From Nautilus pompilius (taxonomy: Eukaryota > Mollusca > Cephalopoda > Nautilida > Nautilidae): DNA of 64,000 nucleotides. Shown here piece after piece: positions 48,616 through 61,146 of this stretch; position 1 is the stretch's first letter; each line of letters opens with the position of its first letter. The position numbers and the translations under genes are program-made. The notes beneath the pieces were generated by a model that did no database searches, was not told the origin of the DNA, and saw only the letters and a program-made list of their open reading frames with translations. The stretch covers positions 124,001 to 188,000 of the forward strand of contig JACATO010000624.1 of NCBI GenBank assembly GCA_018389105.1, in the 5' to 3' direction.

Positions 48616-51600
48616 CTGAAAGTAGAAACAAAAAGCTGTTAGTAATGCTATCAGCAGCTGAGGTGTTACAAGAAAGCTTGTGCAGTTTGGAAACTTGCCA
48701 TCCCAACCAGATAATCTATTCAAATGTGTATGGCTAGCACCAGGATGTTAAGCCAATCTACCAGCTGAGAGATAAGAACAGTTGCAAAAGAAAGGGTTTA
48801 AGAGCAAGCATTGCAAATAAACTATTAGAAGATTGAGTAGTGTGGAAAAGATTCTCTAAAGGGAGAGAGGGCCCAGTACTAACATGATATGTTGTTTATT
48901 AACAATCAGAAATATCAGGACAGGGGAAATACAGCCAGTTAACTATCATATAATGAGGAATTGATTTCAGGATCTTGAATAACAACTTCTGATTGCAGCC
49001 ATTTTGCTAAACCTGACTCTTTACATCATAAATCTTGGAATTTTCCAGTTTTCAAGATCTGAATTTAGCCACAGCCAAACACATTTCTGAACCACAGATA
49101 TCAACTCTGCAAGGGACCCTGGTAGAATTTAACCTTTTTTGGCAATGCAGAGCACGCAACAATTCACTTATTTTTGTTTTAGTACCCACTCATGCTTTTG
49201 GAAGTGGGCCAGTTCAGCAAAGCACTAATTGTTGCTTTACAATGAAATCTACAAAAAGAACTCGTGCTCATCCAGTAAAAAATTCCACAACTTTTACAGA
49301 CCACCCTAAAATTGCTTAGTTTCCTTGTGCGTGTGCTTCCTGCAGTTGCTCGACTCATCACAAGCAATGGACACATCTTAACTACAAAGTGTAATGTTCA
49401 CCTGTCAGATAAGTAAATACCAGCAATCAAACATTGTACTCCTGATACTTCTTAGCATTTTTCATTCATTATTAGCTGTTTTAAATAGAAACACCCGCAC
49501 TGCCTGCTTGTTCTAAATAGAGAGTCAGGGTTTAATGACCAACCTCAGTTAGTTCTAAAAGGAGTTGGATTGCTTGGTCAGACCAGAGACCAGGTGGTAC
49601 GACACTCCTGAAGATATCGTGCTATCCTGAGAAAGGGAAACACTCAAACCTACTCTCTGCTAAATTACTAATACAGTTTCTAAGGTTGAAAAACCAAGCA
49701 ATCAAGCAATTCTAAGAGAGAGAACATTTTATTCCAAAGATTATTTTGTTCTGTTTTTTTTTTTTTTTTTTTGCAAATCAGAAAGGGTTAATTTTTTACT
49801 GTTGGAGTGTCTAGATGACATTCAAACAGCAAGTGCTGGGTGAGACTAATGCATTTCAAATGATATAGTAATGATGTTTGTTTATATTTCCCTTGTCAAA
49901 CACTCAAATGTCTGGATAAATTTACTTAAAAAACTACTCTCGTGATTAACGAACTGGGCTGAATTCTTTGGCCATCAAAAGAAAACCACAAAAGTATATT
50001 ACAATAAATAGTTTTCATCTTGGTGTTAGTATCACCGGTTTTGTTTCATTTCAAATTATTCTTATAACACCAGAATATCATTGGATGTTAATGCACCATG
50101 TAGATACAAGGTCTGTCAAAAAAATATCCAACCTTAGGCTGGGAAAAAAAAATTACGTACTTGGTGGGGTTCAATTGCTAATCCCCTTCGAAGTAGGCCC
50201 CTTGTGCCTCCACACACTTAGTCCAGCGATCCTTCTGCTATTCGAAGCCGTCTGGAATGGCTCTCATAGCGGGAGCCTTTCCGTGGCATCTTCATTTTTG
50301 GGAACAACCAGAAGTCAGAAGGAGCCCTGTCTGGAGAGTAGGGAGCCTGGTGAATGAACCGGGGCATTGTCATGATGCAGCTGCCAGTTTTTCGAGGCCC
50401 ACAGATCCAGTCTCTTGCGCTGAACTGCAGTCAAAGGACTTCCTGATAGTACTCCTTTGAAATTGTTTGTCCTTCTGGTGCGTATTCGTGATGCACAACA
50501 CCTCGGTAGTCGAAGAAAACAGTTAGCATCACCTTGATTTTGCTTTGGACCTGACGTGCTTTTTTGGGTCTTGGAGACTTTGGGTGCTTCCACTGTGGCG
50601 ACTGAGCTTTGGTTTCCAGGTCATACCCATACACCCACGACTCATCTCCAGTTATCAGGGTATTCTGGAACTCAGGATCCCTGTTGGCAGTATTCAGCAG
50701 CTCCTGCGCAACCTCAAAACGAAGTTGTTGTTCCTCCTGAGAAAGCAGCTTGGGCACAAATTTCGCTGCCACTCTGCACAAGCCCAAATCCTCCTTTAAA
50801 ATTGCACGTGCAGAATCTTTACGGATCCCAACCTCGTCACCAATTTCCCGCACCATCAAATGACGATCCTCCACTATCAAGGTCCGCACTTTCTCGATAA
50901 CAACTGCATTGCGGTTTATTGACAGCCTCCCGGAACGCTGGTCACTCTCCACCGATGTGCGGCCATCTTTGAACCTGTTATACCATTCTTTAATTTGGGT
51001 AACACCCATGGCACTGTCACCAAAAGCCTGTTGAATTTTGCGAATTGTTTCCGCTTGGGTATCTCCAAGCTTTAGGCAAAACTTGATGCAGATCATTGCT
51101 CCACATGTTCTGTCATCACAGGCGAAATGAAAATGTGACGAGTAAGTAGTACAGCACCTCACACACTGGTGGCTGCCTGAAGGCACACGGCTCCACTATG
51201 CACACTTTTGCCTCCCTAACATCATTACCTCCCACGGGAAAAAATAAAGTCAGATACTTTTTCAACAGACCTCGTAGATGGCTAACAATACTAAAACTTT
51301 ACATGACCACTGCCATAATGAAAATGAAGATGCAGTCTTAACTATGTTGAAAACAGAAAAAAGGGCCTTATAAATCGCATCAAACACAATAAAATTATCA
51401 CTTGGAAAATATTTGCAGCTTAGGTAGTGATACAATACAATTTATTTTTTAAATACAAAAATACAAATAAAATCCCCAAAATTTTCATTTAAATTTTAGC
51501 AGAATTTCTCTCTCAAACTTTTAAACAAACAGCCAGCCCAGCCATAACACGTTTACACACATACAATTCTGAAATAAAAATGAGCTCTAATATTGAAAGT

Positions 51601-54600
51601 AATGTAATTTTTATGCACCTGACTTCATTTCAGATATCACTGAATACAACACCTGCAAGTACCTACTATGAAGCATTTGGTAAATTTAGAATTCATACAT
51701 TTGGCCAACCAAAATTCAAAAACTTTTCAAGGAGCACAAAATCAGGAGACATATCGTAATACATTAATCCAAAAATTAAACTTTTAGATCCACAGTGGAA
51801 CATAAACATGATTAAGAAATTTGCAGAGAACAGCTAGCCTCATCTTTGTCTCCACTAATTTCTCTGACCAAGTAAAACTCAGGTTGGCTCAGCCATGTTT
51901 GATTGAAGACATTTATCCAAAATTAAAAAAAAACACTAGAAACGATCTATCAATATGGATGTTTCCCTCACCCACTTATACGAACAGTTCCAGTAGGTTG
52001 GTCAGGTCACTCTGGGCACTTTTGAACTCGCTGCAGTTTCTAGTGTCACGTACCTATCTTCCCTGCCTGTAGTGTTCTGGATCTACGTTAACAACCTGGT
52101 TCATTCTAGTAGATTCAATACAATAACCATACAAATATTTGACAAACGGAGGGTCTTCCCACATAGCTATCTGGTATAGAAGCAAGGCCTTAGATATGTG
52201 CTAAATTTCTATTTACTTCACAACTATTTCATTCGATTGTTTTCAAGATCAGTTTACCAATTTCATTCTGGGAAATGAATAGATAGGGAAATCCAAGAAC
52301 CCTCTAAGGCATTAAACCATAATTCAAGAACTTAAACATCACCCGTCTTCTAGAATTTCCCATATACCAAGTCAGTTCTTGCATGTGCACTAATTAGCAT
52401 TTTTCTGAGGAGCACAAATATGAAGGGTAGTGGGATGCAAATGCCCCCGCAGGCAGTATACAGAAGCTAATACAATTTTATTATCTTCTGTAAAGTAGCT
52501 GGTATCTCATATTATCTCATTTGGGGAAAAATAATCTAAACTATATACATTTTTTAAAAGTATTTTGTATATATCAAAGGTAGAAAGAATGGGAAGAGGA
52601 AATAATAACCAAGCACACTTGATGCTGAGGCTCACTGGAAGATATAATAGTAATTAATTTGCCAAATCATGCTAGCAATGATGCAAATCAATTCAATTGT
52701 GAAAGTTGATTTGAAGAGCGATTACCCCCATCCTTCAGCCACAAGAGCCTATAGATAATAAATCCATATAGAGAAGCTGAATTAGGTGTATACACAGACA
52801 GAGAAATTGAGCATGACAACTTGCAGGCACACTTGGCCTTTTTGGAATTTTTAACTTAAATGACCTCACCTCCCTCATACCTGCAGTGATTGTTGCATTC
52901 ATCTATTTCCTTTACACAACACACAGCACAGTTCGCCTTTCTTTGATGGGCTTGTTTTAGGTACAAGAGAAAAGATATTTTGCAGAAAGATGATAAATGA
53001 AGTATAATCTCAAAAAAAAAAAAAAGAGGCTGGAAAGTCGAAGTGAACCGTTGAGATTTCTGAAGTTCTAGACCCCATCTTTAGCATTTTTATAGGCAAG
53101 ACTGATGTTTCTGACTAGGAAATACACAATGTATAATTTAAATTGGTCTGTAAGAGTTAATATAAACAGTATTTCTGGTCAGGAAATGCTGGAGTGTCAG
53201 CAACATTTGACCACAGATTGAGATTAATTGCCATATCTCATGTTGAAATAAGCCTTGCAAAAATTTTTTGTTAAGTTAATCGAATCATCTTTACTGGCTG
53301 AAAGGACAGAAATTCACTTGTTAATTTTAACTGACTACATTTTAATGAAAACTTGCTGGTTTCAGACATCTACTGTCTAAATTGATAAGGAATCATTTAA
53401 TGATGACAGATGCATTGCTCTTTACAATTGCCAGATTTTTAAAGTGCTTTCCATCTTTATCTGATAAAATAAGATTATAAAAGTGGTAGCATAATCAGCA
53501 TTTTGGAATATTCCTGCCCAATTTCTCAATTTTCCCCCCAATGATGTCTGCAGGCCAATAATGTACCAAGATACGTGTTACAATTCTGTGAAGATGTCCC
53601 TCTCTTTTAAGTCATTAAGCTGTTTCTTTCAGCTGCAATGTTAATTAGTATTTCTTATCTGCAGTATTAAAGCTTCACTGTTAGCTAAAACCTGCAGAAT
53701 TAATCTGCTATATAAACACCCATGCCTAATCACAGGCTAAAACAGATCTAGAATTCAAACGCCCTTTTCTTTTTTTTGAAAAAGTCCCCACTCTCTTGAA
53801 CATTTAGTGATGGCGCAGTCAAGCTGTAACACTGAGAACAGATTCTAAAAACCATATTGAAAAAGAATCTATTTAATAATCTAGGTACAAACTACAAATG
53901 TATCTGAAAAGTTATGCATTTTGCAAAGATAAGTCTGGAAAAGTTCCAAGAACGAAAGATCCTCCCAAATTTTTGTTTTGAAGAAAGAACTTGTAAAACG
54001 ACTATATTATTACTTCAGAACAACACAACAACAACACAAGAGGCTGACAAATGTTTACTAAGAAAAAAAGATAACAACAACAACAACAGCTCCTCAACCT
54101 TGTTGACATCAGATCCACAGGGATATATAACCAGAGATGCTGAATTTCAGCCATGTTGAGTTTAAATCCCTCAAACTCCCTTTTTTTTGTACCTTTAAAA
54201 AACATTTTTCGATAAAAAATAAAATCTGTCATTTGTTTACTGCGTTGATCAACAAAACAAATGTTCTTACTAAGTAGTCATGCCCGTATTGTTTTACCTT
54301 CTAATGCTTCCTCTTCAACCTCTTCCTCCACATCATCAACTTCATCATCTTCCACTTCATAAACTTCATCTTCTGCAGGAAATGCAAAGCAAGTGACATC
54401 ATTCTGCACGTCAATAAAGCTGCTGACAGCATAATTAACTAGAATAGCTTAAGACAACTCCATTTCACTATCACAAAAAAAAAACAAAACAGAATTGTCC
54501 AGTTAAACAAAAACAATATTTGCAAATGAAAATTCACCATTTTTATTGGGCGAAAAATGATTTAAAAACCAAACAAACAAACAAAAAAACATTAAGTATA

Positions 54601-57600
54601 GGTCAGTACGGTAATCTGACCCATTTAAGTATTCAGGGGAACACAGTGTGTGATGGCAGTTGGGACAGCGATTATTCTAGGGTTCAGTCAACTCCACGGC
54701 AAAGGTGGCAGTCTTTATGGCATTATGCCTTAAAAATACCACAACCAGAGAGATCAAGGTTTTCTTATAACATGAATTACAGAAAGTGGCAATTATCACC
54801 AACAACTGGTCTGCTCGTCTTCTGATATTCTATATGGATGTGAATGACTGAAAATTCCACAAGAGTAGCAAATAATACTAACTGGATGTATCATGGATGT
54901 ACAAATCATACTCAATGGCTTCATTATTTTCAGTCTCAACAGGTTAGCTTTCTTTCTTTTTCTTCTGGTTCAAACTTCTCTAACTTTGCTAATTGTCATC
55001 ATAAGCTGATGTTTTATGTTTCATTTGTAAGATTTATTAATTTTCTGGAAATAATTCAGTTAGACCAGACTACAAGTTAAATGAGAAGAAATTGGAATCC
55101 GTGCTTAAAAAATATTTTGGCAGTTCACTGGCATCTATCAAAAAAATATACAGAATCAGCTATATACCTACATGTTTAACTAGTCTCCTAAGGGTTAATA
55201 GGGCAACACTGAGGTGTTAAAAGGGATAGAACTCCATTTGACTGGAATATCTGTAACAACTAGAGGACACAATCCTGGCTCGTTTGTCTCCAAGCTATTA
55301 TTGTGGAAAGACCGTACTGATTATTTAAATGAATCCTAATGTTGCTAATGACTCAACTAAATTATTTGTATTAACACAGCAAGATCTTGAGATGGAAGGC
55401 AAAAACCATGGCAAAACCAGCTTTTGGCTGCAAATTCACACACACAAAATATGAAAATGAATTCTCACCATCCTCTTCCTCATCTTCATCCCCAACCACC
55501 ACCACTGACTCATCCAATTCATCCTCATCATCATCATCATCACTACTGCAATTTAAAAAAAAAGAAGGAAAATTCATACAATACCTACAGACAAACTGTG
55601 CTAAAAGAAATGAAATTCTCTGGCTAAGTAAAGAAAATTTTCAGGATGCAGGTTATTGTGATTTTAATTACCATTTCCTTGCAGGAGAATGACAACAAAC
55701 CACATCATCACTCCAGATACAGCCTAAACAAGTGACGTGCTGCAGGAATTGTAAATCTTAAAGCAGCTTGTACACAGAATCTTGCCTGAAACTCACCTAG
55801 CCAGAAACACTAGTATTAAAACGGTTGGACCATCCAATGTACAAAACTGGAAAACTAACACGAGGAAAAGGCTGCAAAGCGCCAAACATGCAGTTCGTAC
55901 AAATTCTTCAAATACCCTTCCAACCCAGAAAAACAGGCAAGCAAAACCCCAGCCACACCCAACCTTTTATACCAATCCATTTATTACAATTTTAATAATA
56001 ATAATAATAATAAAAACGTTGTTTGCCAAGACTAAAACCCCTTCATATCAGTATTTTTACCTGGAATCATTCCATGACCTCAACTAGACTAGACTTCATT
56101 AGCATTTCCATGAAAAGCATCAGTTTATAATACTTTTACTGCCTTGGCACAATCATCCAATCATAAAACTGATTAAATGCATGAGCACAGGATATACCAA
56201 AACAATAAGAAAAATAATTTGATAGTACCAACCTTACACCATTCTCTTCTACCTCAATATCAGGGGCCAGGAAATACTGAAGTGGATTGGGCCACATATC
56301 ATCTTTAATTACCTGAAAGAAAGACAGAATTTTATTCTGATTTGATTTGCACAAAAGAGTAAATTCAAATAAGCAAACATTACAACAGAAACCAGAATGG
56401 CTCCTCCTCAAGCTAACAACACATAAATAGCATATTTATTATCTAACATCAGACTGCCCCTGCAAGTTCTCAGTCTTCTTCAAACCAGTGTGGATGACAT
56501 AAGCCATCCATCATAGGATAGACTCTTGGTTTCAGTTCCTTAAACCACAAAAACACAAGGCGCAGCAGTTATCCAATGCCCACTACAGAAAATCCGTACT
56601 AGAACTCCTAAATTTTAAGATGCACGAAGAAACCATGCTAGAAAGCTATGCCAAACCAGCTGGCTTTGACCGAGATCTAGGCCTTCCACTGTGTAGTAGT
56701 CTACCATTGGAGCATCAATCAAGCCACCCAATACAAGGTCCCCAATAATTCAGTGTCACTCCTCTTTAAACATTATGGCATTTTGGGCTCCCACTGCATG
56801 AAGTGCCATCATTATCAAAAATATTAATATTTCCTTACAACAGTCCTGATCTGTTTTTTCCTCTCTCTCTCTAACTCCCTCCTCAACATGGTATTTTGTA
56901 TCATTAACTAATTAAGGGATCCAATTTAGTTTGGTAACCTCCTGTAGCATATTTTTTTTTTCATGCTCTTCTATGCCATTTTGTCCACGTGGATTTCTAG
57001 TAAATTTTTATAGTACACACAGAAGTTTTCCAGGTAGCTTGACTGGCTTGCACCTTGACCACTGGTCAAGAGCCTCCAGCCATACCAAGATAACTTGCTT
57101 GGTCACCAAGGCTGATGTCCTCACCTTTCTCTTCTAGCTCACACAGAGGTCTTTAAGACCTCAAGGACAAGGGACTGCAAAGAACTGATCAATCAAGAAT
57201 TTTCTCTCATCAGTGTTTGACCACTGTTGGCAATTACACTTGAAACCAAAAGTTGGCAAGCCTAGAAGTATTCATTCTTGACATACAGAGGCCCTTTTAT
57301 GATTAACAGAGTACTCATATGGGCGCAATAGTTTTTATTTGTTAAAATTTCAAAGTTTTAAGAGAAATGGATAACTTGTGACAGTGTAAGTAAAAGAATC
57401 AGAAAACATTTCTTTCTGACCAGCAAGTTGTGCGCACCTGGTCACACTGCTTGGTTAGTACTGACAGTCAGCAGCAACACACACGCACACATGTACACAC
57501 TGCTTACTTCTGCTATATCATCAGCCGAGGGGTCTTTGTTATCTAGAAACCACGAGAAGAAGGTCCGAGACAGCCGATGTTTCCGTTTCCTATCTAATGA

Positions 57601-58540
57601 TGCCTGTTTCTGTTGTTGTTGTTGCTGCTGCTGCTGCAGTTTCTTTGTGAGGTCCATCCCGTCCAACCAAATTATTGATGTTGACTTTGAAGCAGGGTCC
57701 CCTGAACAGCAAAGACGTGCTAATTTACACGCAGGCTTAAACGTTATTAAATATACAGTTAAGAGAACACACCAACCATGCTTTAAAAATTGTCTCAGTT
57801 TGAGAATCTCTATAGGAGCAATGTAAACTTACCTGTGGTGGCAAGGTGAAATTCTTTACACAGAACTGTGTTTGTGAAGTATGGATTTGGTGAAAAGTGA
57901 AATTTGATTCGGTACCCAGATTTTATGTCTTCAAACTCTTCTACCTCCACCTGTACAAAAAAAAAGACAACAGCTTGAACCACAAAACTATTAAAATAAG
58001 ACGCAGAGGTAATTTTTATACCATTATTTAAGGTTTTAGTAAACTTCATTTGGAACATGCAGACCAGGCTAAGCTAGTTAGGCATGTTGGCAAAGGCATT
58101 TCAGAGAATGAAGCATTGTAATCAGTAAGTGATCAACAAAAAATTTAACTTCCCAGTTGCGTACATTGAAGATTACATGGGGATCTGGTTAAGACATCTA
58201 ACATTTTACAAAAGCAGACCAGTCTCCTATTGTTATTTTTTCAAAAAAATATTTTGAGATGTTGGGTAACAGGGGAGCAATGGAAGGTTTACAATTGTCA
58301 CAGCAGGCTAAATGGTTTTTAATGAACTTCTAACACATAAAACAAGTCGCCGCAGTGTATGAAGCAATGCAGTCAATGCATTTAAACAGCTAGATGATAT
58401 ATTAACATTCAATGGTATCTTAATAACAGACTCGTCTTTGCTCAACACCACACCAACTATATACGTACCATGTTAAGGTAATGCAGACATTCTTCCTCCT
58501 CTTCATCAAGAACAGCTGAGATCTGAGGATGATTTACAAA
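48515..58540 (-). CDS. SET: SET / TAF-I / I2PP2A histone chaperone, seven exons, N-terminus missing
   Basis: Exons 58540-58469, 57950-57833, 57701-57508, 56312-56233, 55545-55469, 54372-54298 and 48615-48515 join in one frame to 238 residues. Human SET words are all present in order: [46 protein letters not shown], then [13 protein letters not shown] and a long acidic tail. SET is a NAP-family chaperone that binds core histones, masks their tails from acetylation (INHAT) and inhibits PP2A. The N-terminal dimerisation helix (human residues before FVNHPQ) was not found in 58541-64000 and is presumably beyond the edge. A run of nine Gln after DLTKKL is not in human SET. Two splice oddities at the start of the tail are noted as a finding. 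Strand matches HMGB and RASSF. Confidence 0.92.
49550..49715. repeat. Small imperfect inverted repeat
   Basis: GGATTGCTTGGT near 49566-49578 is followed at 49690-49712 by ACCAAGCAATCAAGCAATTC, its near reverse complement. It could be a hairpin or a tiny MITE in the SET intron. Confidence 0.35.
50107..51274 (-). mobile_element. mariner-family transposon, near-complete copy with TA target duplication
   Basis: The 1168-base element is flanked by TA (50105-50106 and 51275-51276). The inverted ends are CAAGGTCTGTCAAAAAAATA (left) and CGAGGTCTGTTGAAAAAGTA (right, read inward). It encodes a decayed mariner transposase on the minus strand. It lies in the last SET intron, in the same orientation as SET. 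Full-length mariners are about 1.3 kb, so this one has lost internal sequence. Confidence 0.9.
50178..51096 (-). pseudogene. mariner transposase, frameshifted and internally deleted
   Basis: From the ATG at 51096 ([13 protein letters not shown]) the frame is open to 50431. It covers the helix-turn-helix ([24 protein letters not shown]), AKFVPKLL, and [11 protein letters not shown] with the first catalytic Asp. After EYYQEVL it meets TGA. Homology resumes in another frame with [11 protein letters not shown] and HHDNAPVH, holding the second Asp. Then a deletion brings in [18 protein letters not shown], which holds the third. After a further gap it ends [13 protein letters not shown] and TAG (50178-50180). 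Family members have about 345 codons; this has about 306 with breaks, so it cannot make an active enzyme. The transposase signature is clear. Confidence 0.88.
51277..54297 (-). other. SET: SET last intron, right part
   Basis: Plain AT-rich intron between the mariner copy and exon f. No gene or clear transposon was seen. An open frame at 53914-54159 is a (CAA)n-derived shadow. Confidence 0.55.
54298..54372 (-). CDS. SET: SET exon f: acidic tail, second part
   Basis: The exon has 75 bases. The acceptor is TCCTGCAG and the donor GTAAAA. It reads [18 protein letters not shown], then EEEALE and one base of Gly. Confidence 0.85.
55469..55545 (-). CDS. SET: SET exon e: acidic tail, first part
   Basis: The exon has 77 bases. 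The acceptor is AAATTGCAG, followed at once by TAG, so an alternative acceptor three bases in is possible. It reads [25 protein letters not shown] and ends with one base of a Glu codon at donor GTGAGA. Confidence 0.85.
56233..56312 (-). CDS. SET: SET exon d: [14 protein letters not shown]
   Basis: The exon has 80 bases. The acceptor is TCTTTCAG. It reads [26 protein letters not shown] and ends with AG of a split Ser codon at the donor GTTGGT (56232). A second donor-like GTAAGG begins five bases earlier in the exon (56237), but using it would read into a stop in the next exon. Confidence 0.88.
56640..57420. other. SET: SET intron between exons c and d, less AT-rich, unassigned
   Basis: It contains stretches with richer composition (56640-56740 and 57050-57250) that look like old repeats. 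I could not match them to a family, and no exon was found between 57507 and 56313. Confidence 0.35.
57508..57701 (-). CDS. SET: SET exon c: core, polyglutamine insert and FFSWF
   Basis: The exon has 194 bases. The acceptor is CTGTTCAG and the donor GTAAGC. It reads [21 protein letters not shown], then nine Gln, [18 protein letters not shown], and ends ADDIAE. The Gln run is encoded by mixed CAG and CAA codons. Human SET has RSSQTQNKASRKRQ at this place, so the repeat has grown inside a flexible loop. Confidence 0.92.
57833..57950 (-). CDS. SET: SET exon b: core earmuff strand region
   Basis: The exon has 118 bases: 39 codons plus one base. The acceptor is TTGTACAG and the donor GTAAGT. It reads [19 protein letters not shown], then [18 protein letters not shown]. 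This is the most conserved block of SET. Confidence 0.93.
58469..58540 (-). CDS. SET: SET exon a: FVNHPQ segment of the NAP domain
   Basis: The exon has 72 bases (24 codons), phase 0 at both ends. The acceptor is CATTCCCAG and the donor GTACGT. It reads [11 protein letters not shown], an EEEEE run, then CLHYLNM, matching human [22 protein letters not shown]. This is the first SET exon visible in the window. Confidence 0.92.
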
Positions 58541-58869
58541 CTGGGAATGGGTCAAGGACAATAAAGTCAGCTTAAGCACCGCTACCCATTTTTCTTTAAT
58601 CAGTTAATGAAGTGTACACACAGATTCTACATTACACTTTGACTGCAACTCAAAAAATAAAGCAACAATCAAAATAACTATTTTTGTTTTCCATGTGATA
58701 TCAAAGACATTTGCTTTAGGGTCCAACTAGGCAGACTGGAATACATAAAACAGCTTTTGCCAACCCTAAAAGAGGGGTAAGCATAATACAGAGTAGTGTA
58801 TCTTGCTGAGAAGTAAGGGACATTTAAATAATTTTGCTATTATTTTGTTGTTTTAAAAGGATTTCTCCA

Positions 58870-59010
58870 GAATCTCTGATACACAGTTGGTGTCTAGGCC
58901 CTGCTTGCTCTTTGTAAGGGGTTGCATTCCTGAAAAACGCTACTTCAAGTGAAACATCAGCGAACAAAACCAATGTTACCATAAGCCTAATGTTGTACAT
59001 TAGGGTTATG
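58870..59010. mobile_element. Possible Tigger-type terminal fragment
   Basis: GGTTGCATTCCTGAAAAACG followed by CTACTTCAAGTGAAAC resembles the GTTCCTGAAAACG.....AAGCGAAAC words next to Tigger/pogo termini. No clean terminal repeat or TA duplication could be placed. Confidence 0.3.
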
Positions 59011-61146
59011 ATCCTGGCAGAGGTGTTAAAATTCTCTCACATAAATGGTGCTGTATTTTTTGTATTTTTCTTAAATTACATAAAACTTAAGTTAATACAG
59101 TAAATAATGTAAAAACTAATAAAACACTGCTGTTTTGCCAATATCCATAGCCTAAACAATTTTCCAAAGAGCCTTAATACATACATCTGGGCATGTCAGC
59201 TAACACTTTCTCTTCACCTCTCCTTTGGACAGGGGCTACTCACACTTGCTGAATGTTTAGAACTCATTTTGTCAGTAGTTTAACATTATTTAAGACCAAA
59301 ATCCCTGGCTCACTCAACACATCGCTTGTTGCTTCTAACTGGCATCGCATCATTTAAAAGTGGCTTGTTTTTACGTATTTGTACAATATGAAGCATGTGA
59401 ACATTTTTCTTAAATTTATTATTATTATTAATTTTTTCCCTGTTGATGATGTAAAAGTGAAACAATGAAAGGCAAAGAGAGGGCCTGTATAAAAAGGTTA
59501 GTTTTCTACAACTTACCTGTAGGGGGCATTACTGTTATAAACTATAACGTACTGAAATATATAAGTTCACATACTAAAAACACAGCTGCTGAAAAAAGAT
59601 ACAATGTCTATAGATAACCTTACAAAAATACAAAAAAATTTTTTTGTATCTACTCTACAAGGACCAGGAAAACAAATCCAGTTCCTGGTCAGTACATTCA
59701 ACCATGAATTTAACAGTGCAAGTCTTCTAAACATCTTAACATGAGAGGACATTCAGCCACCAGATCTGTTACAATCTATGTATGGCTTTTACCAACAAAA
59801 TAGTTAATGCTGGATCAGGCTAACATGTAAACCAGCTTAGCCAGTTAATTTGTTGCCCTATCAGAAAATTACAATTGTTTATTCTGGTCAACATCACATC
59901 TTAAGGTCTCAGAGATTTATCTCCCTTATTCACTTTAACGATTTGTCAAGCTATGATGATTATTTTTTGTCAATCAGTTATGCAAAAACCCAGGTTTTCA
60001 TAATTAAATTTTAAGATTTTGCTCTCCTCTACATCACTTGTGTTGTTGCCAAAGAAAATATTTGAAATCCAAAAATATAAATAGAAGGAAAAAAAAAAAA
60101 AACATTCTGATATTTAAACACCACAAACCACATTTTGCCTTAAGCACTACAGAGTTAATAATAATGACTTGCTAGTAGCCATCTTGCTTATATTATGAAA
60201 CTATATCACCAAAGAGGAAAGCTCTTCAAGAATTCTATAAAACTAGAAAGTACAATCCAGGATCAGTAACAATGAGGATATGACACGTTATTTTCAATTC
60301 TGGTCTCCATTCCTCATATATAATCTGCACATGCAAAAATAATTCTTGTGGACTTAGTTCAACAGATAACAATTGCTAACTATTTCTGGGATTTGGAAAG
60401 AACAAGAACCTGGGTAAACAGCAGTGTACATCATCAACATCTGCTCCAGTTTATCAGCACTTCACAGAAAAACACAATAAGTAAATCAACAACAGTGATC
60501 TCTAAGACAAGTAATGCTTTGAAAAACAAATTTAATAAATGCTCATTAACCAGATGAGTTTGGTGGGGTGGACCAGGGGAAATGCATCTCCCAGTACAAC
60601 CCCCCAACCAAAAAAACGCATCCTGCTAGATTCAGCAATCAGATCTTAGTTTATTTTTATAATCCTAGAAAACACTACTCATGCCATCTTTTCTCCTTAG
60701 CAAACATTCTGTACTTAAAACTTGGTTATCCAAGAAGCCATTAGAATATTAATATTTATAGTCAATAAAAATAACTATAGCCACTTTTAATTTTAAAAAA
60801 TTCCCACTATATTCATTTATGCAAATGCAAAACCTAAATATGTACAATCCTTGAATTGTATTTTTTTCATATTATTCTTTAAAACAATAAATTAATGATG
60901 AAGAGCTTATAGTTGAAAGAAGGCTAAGTTTTTTTTTTTTTTAAAAAGTTTTAATTTCAGATAATGACTTCTATTGATTAGCTGTTCTAACGGTTCATTA
61001 AACAAACTGAACCGGTCCCAATCCACTGTAGGAAGAGATTCTGAATAGACGTGCAAGCGTCAAAGTTATGAATCAGCGTACCAAATGGAAGAGCACTGGG
61101 CAAATTTGAACCAAAAGGTCTTTCATGCCCAGAAATATCTTATTAA

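Noticed and set aside
50545-50900. Plus-strand frames within the mariner copy
   Set aside because: They are antisense to the transposase.
55424-55692. Ser/His-rich plus-strand frames at 55387-55692
   Set aside because: They are antisense shadows of the SET acidic exon.
57428-57826. 132-codon plus-strand frame with a Cys run
   Set aside because: It is antisense to the SET exon with the Gln run.
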